Shown here: in pieces, positions 8,367 through 14,703 of the stretch
Position numbering within the stretch: position 1 is the stretch's first letter
Layout of the letters: every line of letters begins with the position of its first letter
Source: Olavius sp. associated proteobacterium Delta 1
GTDB lineage: Bacteria > Desulfobacterota > Desulfobacteria > Desulfobacterales > JAFDCJ01
Direction: 5' to 3'
NCBI GenBank assembly: GCA_902749685.1
Contig: CACVKW010000493.1
Span: 1-48,082 of the forward strand
DNA: 48,082 nucleotides
Program-made: the position numbers and the translations under genes
Notes under the pieces: generated by a model
What the model was told of the DNA's origin: nothing
Databases searched by the model: none
What the model saw: only the letters and a program-made list of their open reading frames with translations

Positions 8367-9308
8367 TCAATTGAATTTGAGGTTGTCGTACTTGTGGTTG
8401 TAGCCGCCAGCGACCATGAAGGTCTGACCGGTAGTGTACATGTTCTTCCCGTCAAGGAGCGCCATCGCGAGGTGCGCCATCTCTTCCGGCTCGCCGAAAC
8501 GGCCAACCGGAATCTGGCTCGCGACGTGGTCCATAGCCTCCTTGCCACCGAAGGCGTGCACTGCGTCGGGGTAGTTGAGGAAGTTCGTACCGAACGCATT
8601 GACGCAGACGCCCTTTGGTGCAGCAGTCATGGACGCGCACTGGACCGCGTGGTTGGCCGCCGCGCGCATGGCCGAGTAGCCAAGGAAGTCGTAGAGCGGC
8701 TTCGTGGCTGATGCACTCGTCAGGATCAGGACCTGGCCCTGGCCCGCTTTCATAAGCGGCGGCAGCACTGCCTGAAGTGCGTAGATGACGGCGAGGAAAT
8801 TTGATTGGTAGGACTTGTCGAGTATTTCCTTCGTCGAGTTCAGGATGTCGGCACCTGCATGAATCGCTGTCCGGAAATAGGCCGAGTCGAAGCCGCCGAA
8901 GTTCTTGATGGCCGCATCGACGAACTTCTTCGCGTGCTCGGGATTGGATTCGTCATTCGGCCCTTCCTGCTCAACACCTTCAATCACGACGACCTTGGCG
9001 CCATAACCCTCGAGCTCCTTGACCAGGCCCTTCTGCGGCTGGGCGATGACGAGGTCATATCCCATCTTGGCAAAGTTCCTGGCAAGCGGCGGGCCGATCT
9101 GCAGCATGGCATCGTTGATGATTGCGACACGCCGGCCCGTTTTGGAGTTGGTCCACAGCCTCTCCTGATCAGGGATGACCGTCTTCGCCGAAGCCGTGCC
9201 CATACCCAGGCCGGTAGCCGCAATGCCTGCTACTCCAACCGCTCCTGCCTTCAACAAATCACGGCGATTGATACCTTTAGCATCCTGTTCTTTTGTATCT
9301 GAACTCAT
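8367..9308 (-). CDS. Tat-exported SDR-fold protein with halohydrin dehalogenase-like triad (copy 2)
   Basis: A 313-residue paralogue of the protein at 4776-5717, of the same length. Tat signal: INRRDLLK (Arg15-Arg16), then AGAVGVAGIAATGLG to TASA. The glycine-rich cofactor loop is again lost (INDAMLQIGPP). The triad is Ser198, Tyr211, Arg215, spaced S-x12-Y-x3-R. The start at 9308 has an excellent AAGGAGGAC site; the frame remains open 17 codons further upstream but without a ribosome site. The two copies share EGVEQEGPNDE, YSAMRAAAN, MTAAPKGVCVNAFGTNF and AGGYN, so they arose by duplication and both remain under coding constraint. The chemistry is inferred to be cofactor-free carbon-halogen, epoxide or related elimination/addition; NAD-dependent activity seems unlikely. 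Confidence 0.8.
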   Translation of the reverse strand: MSSDTKEQDAKGINRRDLLKAGAVGVAGIAATGLGMGTASAKTVIPDQERLWTNSKTGRRVAIINDAMLQIGPPLARNFAKMGYDLVIAQPQKGLVKELEGYGAKVVVIEGVEQEGPNDESNPEHAKKFVDAAIKNFGGFDSAYFRTAIHAGADILNSTKEILDKSYQSNFLAVIYALQAVLPPLMKAGQGQVLILTSASATKPLYDFLGYSAMRAAANHAVQCASMTAAPKGVCVNAFGTNFLNYPDAVHAFGGKEAMDHVASQIPVGRFGEPEEMAHLAMALLDGKNMYTTGQTFMVAGGYNHKYDNLKFN

Positions 9309-9470
9309 GATTACGTCCTCCTTATCGCTGTCTCTGCAATGGATTTTTGTCTGGAACATTTGAATATTGTGTTTTAGGAATGAATTCTGTCTCTAAATGT
9401 CACTGCTGGAAGAATTCTCAAATTGGGCTGTCATCCTTTTCTAATACCGAATAACAAATAATCAATAACG

Positions 9471-9499
9471 CCTGATTGAGCGTTCTTCGTGCAATCAGG
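9471..9499 (-). terminator. Hairpin after the BKACE gene
   Basis: CCTGATTG (9471-9478) pairs perfectly with CAATCAGG (9492-9499) around a 13-base loop, starting 7 bp after the BKACE stop. The minus-strand sequence beyond it is T-rich (TTATTGATTATTTG) without an unbroken run. It could be a weak terminator or a processing hairpin between BKACE and SDR copy 2. Confidence 0.4.
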
Positions 9500-9505
9500 G
9501 TGTAA

Positions 9506-10537
9506 CTATGCCTTGGGCCGTGTCGCCGCAAACGGTATGTCAAGATATTTTATGGCCTCGGCCCCGGTGACGATGGGTCGGCCGACCTTGTTTATGAGCT
9601 CCTTGGCCCTCTCCATCTGCTCCAGATTGCTCGGGCCTCTGCCCCAGTCCTCCAGTCCGACGCGGAAACTGCCCCCCCGCTCGAGGGCCATGCGGGCCAG
9701 GGGCGTGTCCATGATGTCGTGGGCCACCAGGCCAACGGACCATTTCAGGTCGAGCCCCTCGATCATGTGAAGATAGAGCTGCAGCGCCTCGGGGATCGGC
9801 GGCGCCATGCCCGCGAAGCCGTAGTCGGCGAAGTAGATGTTGAGTTTCGAGCCGCGGGGCAGCGTGCCGGCCCGCGCCATGGCGACGACGTTCTTCATCC
9901 AGCCCGGCTCGAACACCGAGATCGACGTGCCGCAGCCGAGCTCCTTGCAGGTGTCGATGACAATCTTATTGTCACCCGGCCAGAAGCCGTACCACCAGAA
10001 GCCCTTCTGCGGGATCATACCGTTCTTGTCGTAGACCGCGAGCGGGACGACCCCGGTGTCGAGCAAGATCATGTTGGCGAGCCCCGCCTCCGCCAGTGGG
10101 CGGTAATGCCCGCTCTGGATCTCCGGCGGCCAGACGGTGCGGTTTTTGTGGTATACCGCCGGATCGAAGTTCGCCGTCGGGTACAGGATCGCATGGGGGT
10201 GCTTCTTGCGGACCGGCGTGAAGGCGTCGACGTAGGCCTGGACTGCCTTTGCTACGTTATCACTCGGCTTGTTGGTGTGCGCGTGGACGATCGTCGCGCC
10301 CGCATCCAGGCACTTGATCGCCTCGTCAGCGAGTTCGGCCGCCGTCTCCGGCACGGCGGGGTTGACCTTCTTCGTGGTCGAGCCGCTGATCGCGACCTCG
10401 AGGATCACCGGCGTGTCCTCTTTCTTAAAGGCGAAGTTGCTGCGCATCCCGGACGTTGCCGGCCCGGCAAACACTCGGCTCGCCGCCAGCGTGGCGCCGG
10501 CGGCGACGACAGTCTCCAAGAATTTTCTTCTGTTCAT
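9506..10537 (-). CDS. Tat-exported BKACE-family (DUF849) enzyme
   Basis: A 343-residue protein. Residues 1-25 form a Tat signal (MNRRKFLE, VVAAGATLAAS, ending VFAG). The rest is a DUF849/BKACE TIM barrel: VILEVAISGSTTKKVNPAVP, then LDAGATIVHAH with the metal-binding HxH (His85, His87), and FRVGLED carrying the conserved Glu. BKACE enzymes condense a beta-keto acid with acetyl-CoA in the cytoplasm using zinc. A Tat leader with intact metal ligands suggests that the metal centre is loaded before export; acetyl-CoA is not available outside the cytoplasm, so the reaction here should differ (perhaps retro-Claisen cleavage with another acceptor). Ribosome site GAGGAGGAAC. It lies between the second SDR and the barrel remnant. 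Confidence 0.82.
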   Translation of the reverse strand: MNRRKFLETVVAAGATLAASRVFAGPATSGMRSNFAFKKEDTPVILEVAISGSTTKKVNPAVPETAAELADEAIKCLDAGATIVHAHTNKPSDNVAKAVQAYVDAFTPVRKKHPHAILYPTANFDPAVYHKNRTVWPPEIQSGHYRPLAEAGLANMILLDTGVVPLAVYDKNGMIPQKGFWWYGFWPGDNKIVIDTCKELGCGTSISVFEPGWMKNVVAMARAGTLPRGSKLNIYFADYGFAGMAPPIPEALQLYLHMIEGLDLKWSVGLVAHDIMDTPLARMALERGGSFRVGLEDWGRGPSNLEQMERAKELINKVGRPIVTGAEAIKYLDIPFAATRPKA

Positions 10538-10641
10538 TTATAGTTCCTCCTCTTAATTGGTTTTCATTTTCAGTCGGCTCCCGGGTTCCAACAGACAGCC
10601 CGGCAAGCCAAACCATGTCATCGCGCTTACGACTGAAAATG

Positions 10642-11109
10642 TCATCTCGGAAATAGAAAGGTTATCTTTAAGGTGTTGCCGAAATCATCCGGCCCCCCGC
10701 GCGGACTTTCCGCCCAATAGCGGCCGCCCACCTGGAGCTGCACCTTCTGGGAGCCGATCACAACGATCTTGAAGATCGACGCGTTGATCGGAACTGCCCA
10801 CTGCTCAGTTTGCCAGTCATAGGTCGATTCCGTTTGCACCAAGAAGGTCCAGGGGTCGCTCTGAATCAAGGCGACGCCAGTTGGGCCTAATCCCAGTTTG
10901 CCAGACCCGAGCAGATCATCGGTCCCAGACGGAATCGCGATCGCCGAATCTACGCCCCAAGTCAGGTTACGAACCTTTGCCAATTCATCTAACAATGATC
11001 TCCATCGAGCATAGGCCAGGCGGTCTTGGCCCCATCCGCCACAAGATCCGCCTTCTAGTTCACGCCACTTGGCGCGTGTGCGGGCGGCTGAGCGGCCTGC
11101 CGACGGCAT
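10642..11109 (-). pseudogene. Remnant of an outer-membrane beta-barrel gene
   Basis: From about 10970 down to the stop at 10642 the frame reads LTWGVDSAIAIPSGTDDLLG, SGKLGLGPTGVALIQSDPWTF, TESTYDWQTEQWAVPIN, VGGRYWAESPRGGPDDFG and ends ITFLFPR. These are signatures of the neuromedin-U-like/MetA-type outer-membrane transporter family, normally near 300 residues. The N-terminal 48 residues of the open frame are basic and unrelated. SDPWTF runs directly into VQTESTYDW, where the family has roughly 30 more residues, so there is an internal deletion as well as loss of the N-terminal half and signal peptide. It sits between the aconitase-X small subunit and BKACE genes, as a dead former outer-membrane partner of this set. 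Confidence 0.7.
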
Positions 11110-11118
11110 TCATTTTTG

Positions 11119-11568
11119 TTAGCCGACCTCGACCGTTCCGTCCTCGTGGATGGCGATCGGATCACCCGTATTGACGGCCTCGAGGAACTCGTCGCCAAGC
11201 AGATCGATGGTGATGACCCGCCGCTCGTTCCAGACGTCGTCGATGATTAGCCCGCCGGCAGAGATGCTGTCGATGTGCGAGGAGAACAGGAATGCCTGCG
11301 GCTCCACGCCGAGCTCACTCAACATCATAATGGTCCCGGCGCCCATGGTGGAGCCTACGGTTTGGGGCGTGCAGATGAGGGCTCCTTTAAGGTCTTTCTC
11401 GTACAGCTCCTTGTTGGCCGAATCGGTGCAGGGCGCACTCTCGGTTTCACCCGCGAACATATTTTTCAAATAAGAGCCAGTCAAGTTGAACGGCTGTTTA
11501 GAGACCAGCGCCTTGCCCTCGAGTTTGCCGGAAAGCACGGGCCGGCCTTGGAATGTTTTCTTGGCCAT
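11119..11568 (-). CDS. Aconitase X small subunit (DUF126), copy 2
   Basis: A 149-residue paralogue of the product of 5963-6412: KTFQGRPVLSGKLEGKALVS, QPFNLTGSYLKNMF, APCTDSANKELYEKDLKGAL, ICTPQTVGSTMGAGTIMM, SSHIDSISAGGLIIDDVW. It retains the GSTMG serine region of the swivel domain. There is no signal peptide. It follows its large subunit by 64 bp with an AGGAGAAAG ribosome site and would pair with it as the catalytic heterodimer. Confidence 0.85.
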   Translation of the reverse strand: MAKKTFQGRPVLSGKLEGKALVSKQPFNLTGSYLKNMFAGETESAPCTDSANKELYEKDLKGALICTPQTVGSTMGAGTIMMLSELGVEPQAFLFSSHIDSISAGGLIIDDVWNERRVITIDLLGDEFLEAVNTGDPIAIHEDGTVEVG

Positions 11569-11632
11569 TTTCTTTCTCCTTCTTTGAATTGCTGTTTTGA
11601 TTGCTGTTATCCATTCTTTTCAGTCCTGACAC

Positions 11633-13201
11633 TTACGCACCCTTCGGTATCTTACCCGTCACGATGATCTTCACCAGGATCTCATCGGGGAAGTACCGGA
11701 TGGTCGAGTAGTTCCGGGTCTTGGCTGAATTGGTGACTCCGCGAACCCGATCAGAGAAGCCCTTCATGCCGGCATAGCTGACGCTGCACATATTGGTGGC
11801 GTGCATGCCGGCCCGCTTCATCTTGCTGATCAGTTCGCCATTCTCCTCGATCGCGCGGTCCCGCACCTTGTTGGGCATAAACATGTAAACCGGGATGGCG
11901 GCTTCCGTCTTGCCGGCCTTGTCCAGCGCCTCTGTCACGAGTTTTCCCCACTTTATTACCTCGTGGTAGGTGTTATGGGGGCAGCCGATGAAGGCGGCGG
12001 TGGGCTCGCCGTCCTTTTTCGGCCACAGGTTCTTAAAGGTGCTGATGATCCGCGCCTGCTCCTTGTCGTCGATCACGTAGGTCTTGTATCCCTTGGCGAG
12101 CATATCGCGGCCCATCTTCTTGGCATCCGGCGTCACGCCCTCGACATGGTAGAGGCCGACGGCGCCGGAGGAGGCGGTGGCGCTGCCCATTGCCTTCAGC
12201 AGGTGCATGTTGTCGGCCGTGACCTTGCCGCCCTTGAAGTACTTGTCGAGCCCGGTGACATACGGAACGTCTTCGACACACTTGCGCCCGATGGCGGTGC
12301 CGATCGCACCCCAGTCCGGCTCCTTCGAGGTTTTGACCTCTACCAGCCACTTGGCCTTGCGGCCTTCGTCGGTCATCAGACCAAACATGGGCGCCTTTCC
12401 GAGTATGGCCTGGATCAGATCCATGCCGGCGCCGTTGCGGTTGGTTCGGATGCCGAGAACGGAATTGCCGTAGTTCACCGCTGAGGATTCGGCCCAGGCG
12501 ACATAGGTGCCCGGCTCCGGCGCGTTGCCGACCTCGTCAAGGTAGCAGGCACAGGTTCTGTAGTTGAGGTCCGGCGCGCCGAGGCGGACGTGGACGTAGT
12601 CCAGATCCCACTGCAGCTTGTAGCCCTCGTAGATCATCGTCATGTCCTTGGCATTGTTCTGGACATTGTAGACGTCATAAGGGCGCGGGTTGACCGTGTA
12701 GCGCGCGTAGGACTTGAGCCCGGCCTTGGCGCACTCGTCCAGCATCTTGATCATCGACCTCATGTATTCGGCGCCGATGAACATGTTGCTGTGCGGGGCA
12801 CCGCCGAGCTCCACGAGTTTCTCGGCACCGAAGACATTGCCGAAGGCGACCAGGATCTTCATGAGTTTGGCCTTCTCCTCGCCGTCCTTGCCATCGAGGA
12901 TGGCCTGCTCGTCCTTGGTGAGCTTCATCTTGTGCCTCATAGCCTTCTCGGCCGTGGCATTCGCTTTGGAGGCCCCGGTGTAGGTCGCCTTCTGACCCGT
13001 CGGCTTGCCGTCCGGTCCTATGCCGTCCATATCGGAGTGCAGCATATCTTTAGCATAGTCCGGAACCTTGCCGGTTCCGGGTGTACCAGAAGATGCAGGC
13101 TTTGCTGCCTTCTCAGCGGCTTGTGCTGGCAGGTGTCCGGGCAGCAGTGCGACGGCTGCACACGCCATGGTTGAACGTTTTATGAATTGTCTACGATTCA
13201 T
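11633..13201 (-). CDS. Tat-exported aconitase X large subunit, copy 2
   Basis: A 522-residue paralogue of the product of 6515-8125. Tat leader MNRRQFIKRSTMACAAVALL ends LPAQA. The linker shares GIGPDGKP...KAT with copy 1. The AcnX domain starts near residue 92 (MKLTKDEQAILDGKDG), with GNVFGAEKLVELGGAPHS, CACYLDEVGNAP, WAESSAVNYGNSVLGIRTNR, IGCPHNTYHE and ATNMCSVSYAG, so the cysteines in CxCY, GCPH and TNxC are kept while copy 1's extra NSC and VVC cysteines are not. The two copies may act on different substrates. Start supported by GGGAGGATCCC. It is the first gene of the exported-enzyme series; the receiver gene lies 94 bp upstream on the same strand. Confidence 0.88.
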   Translation of the reverse strand: MNRRQFIKRSTMACAAVALLPGHLPAQAAEKAAKPASSGTPGTGKVPDYAKDMLHSDMDGIGPDGKPTGQKATYTGASKANATAEKAMRHKMKLTKDEQAILDGKDGEEKAKLMKILVAFGNVFGAEKLVELGGAPHSNMFIGAEYMRSMIKMLDECAKAGLKSYARYTVNPRPYDVYNVQNNAKDMTMIYEGYKLQWDLDYVHVRLGAPDLNYRTCACYLDEVGNAPEPGTYVAWAESSAVNYGNSVLGIRTNRNGAGMDLIQAILGKAPMFGLMTDEGRKAKWLVEVKTSKEPDWGAIGTAIGRKCVEDVPYVTGLDKYFKGGKVTADNMHLLKAMGSATASSGAVGLYHVEGVTPDAKKMGRDMLAKGYKTYVIDDKEQARIISTFKNLWPKKDGEPTAAFIGCPHNTYHEVIKWGKLVTEALDKAGKTEAAIPVYMFMPNKVRDRAIEENGELISKMKRAGMHATNMCSVSYAGMKGFSDRVRGVTNSAKTRNYSTIRYFPDEILVKIIVTGKIPKGA

Positions 13202-13295
13202 GGGATCCTCCCTTTTTTTAAGTTCAGCGTTATGGGTTCTCGGCTATATGTTGACTAAGTTAATTGAGGTTGTTGAGTTGATGTGTTTGATGGCT

Positions 13296-13679
13296 TCAAG
13301 TAGAAAAAAACGTGCCGCCATTTTGAACCGCCTCCACCGCCTTTATTAAATTCTCGGCTGATGAACGCTTTAGAATGTAACCCGATGCCCCGGAAGATTT
13401 GCAATTTGCCATCACCTCCGTTCCTTCATGGGTGCTTAAGACGATAAACTTCAGCTCAGAATCATATCGATTCAGCAGGATTGCCACATTCTGCACCCCG
13501 GTAACAAACATGTCCAGATCCACAACGACAAGGTCCGGACCGAATCGGTTCAACGTCTCTATCATTGATTTCTCATTGGATACCATAACGACGGTGTCGA
13601 ACATCGTATCCAGCAAGTCCCGTATGCTTTCCACTAAAGCCGGATTTTTGTCTGCCAAAAGCACGCTGGTTTTTTTCAT
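13296..13679 (-). CDS. Single-domain response regulator receiver, atypical
   Basis: A 127-residue CheY-like receiver with no output domain. Phospho-acceptor Asp54 is present (PDLVVVDLDMF), and the conserved Lys lies in GYILKRSS. The acidic pair near the N-terminus is LLADK rather than LLADD: Lys replaces one metal-binding acid that its neighbour at 14044-14685 retains (LLADDH), so phosphorylation may be weak or absent. It aligns over its length with that LuxR-type regulator and may be a copy that lost its HTH domain. It lies between the kinase/regulator pair and the aconitase-X operon and could tune signalling to it. Confidence 0.75.
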   Translation of the reverse strand: MKKTSVLLADKNPALVESIRDLLDTMFDTVVMVSNEKSMIETLNRFGPDLVVVDLDMFVTGVQNVAILLNRYDSELKFIVLSTHEGTEVMANCKSSGASGYILKRSSAENLIKAVEAVQNGGTFFST

Positions 13680-14043
13680 ATTTCCCTTTTATGAAACATC
13701 ACTTTGATCCCGAATAGTCCGGATTAAAGGTAGAGTTTATCCACAAACCGTCTCAAAAGAAGGTGTCGAATTCACTCGTTGCTTTGGCTATATAAAGCGG
13801 CTGGGGTACTTATTAAAATCCCCATCTTTCGAATCAACCGTAAAAAAGTTGCGGCATCCGGTCAATTCGTAAACCTACGCAATTTTCAAGAAAATATTAC
13901 GCAAATCTGATGGCGGAAAATACGTAATAGGACAGGGGGATTGAAAAACGGGGTTTCCACTGGACTCCAGCCGGCTTGGGTGCCGGCCTCGAAAGTTAAA
14001 CTGATATTGGATAATCTTATTAGCTAAGCCAATAACATATCCC
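13680..14043. other. Gap without a gene
   Basis: No supported gene on either strand. It holds a small hairpin, GCCGGC-TTGGGT-GCCGGC, at about 13970-13987, which may end the regulator transcript, and no recognisable promoter. Confidence 0.4.
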
Positions 14044-14685
14044 TTAAATAAAAGTGATACCCTGCTTAATGGCATATTTGACCAGCTCAGCAGTGGTTTT
14101 AAGCTTAAGTTCCTGCATTATATTATATTTATGCCTCTCGACCGTTCTCACGGAGATGCACAGGATGTCGGCTATTTCTTTGGTTACATGTCCCTCTGTT
14201 ATAAGCTGTAGGATCTCCTTTTGTCGATCGGTCAGGTTTTGATTGAATACCTTCTGCCCGGGTTTTAATTTTTTATAGGTTTGAATCAGCTCCCCGGCTA
14301 TTTCAGGCGTCACATAGGTTTTTCCCATCATCACCTTGTGGATGGCGGTTATGAGTTCACGTGACGCGGAACTCTTAATGACATAACCGGATGCGCCGAC
14401 TTCAAACGACAGGTTGGCAAAGCTCACTTCCGGATGCATGGTGAGAAAAATAACTTTGACCCGATGGTCTGATTTATTAAGTTGACGAACGGCGTCAATC
14501 CCGTTGAGCAACGGCATGGAAATATCGGCAACAATCACGTCGGGGCGCAGTCTTTCAGCCTCTTTCACCAAAGCCCTCCCGTCTTCAACGGTTCCGACAA
14601 GGTCAAACTCAGGCTCAAGAATGCCCCTCAATCCCTCAAGAAAGATCCGGTGATCATCCGCCAACAGGACACGAGTCTTACGCAT
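14044..14685 (-). CDS. LuxR/NarL-family response regulator
   Basis: A 213-residue protein with a receiver domain (residues 1-120: acidic pair Asp10-Asp11, phospho-acceptor Asp54 in RPDVIVADISMP, Lys in VIKSSA) and a C-terminal LuxR-type HTH (LTDRQKEILQLITEGHVTKE, then SVRTVERHKYNIMQELKL). It follows the sensor kinase gene by 18 bp on the same strand, so the two form a two-component operon; the kinase belongs to the HisKA_3 class that pairs with NarL-type regulators. Its targets are unknown; the exported-enzyme operon beginning 0.8 kb downstream is the nearest candidate. Confidence 0.92.
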   Translation of the reverse strand: MRKTRVLLADDHRIFLEGLRGILEPEFDLVGTVEDGRALVKEAERLRPDVIVADISMPLLNGIDAVRQLNKSDHRVKVIFLTMHPEVSFANLSFEVGASGYVIKSSASRELITAIHKVMMGKTYVTPEIAGELIQTYKKLKPGQKVFNQNLTDRQKEILQLITEGHVTKEIADILCISVRTVERHKYNIMQELKLKTTAELVKYAIKQGITFI

Positions 14686-14703
14686 GGCTCCTCCCCATTA
14701 TTT

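Noticed and set aside
13875..14075. 66-codon minus-strand open frame after the LuxR regulator
   Set aside because: It overlaps the 3' end of the regulator gene in another frame, spans a hairpin and has no ribosome site or family.
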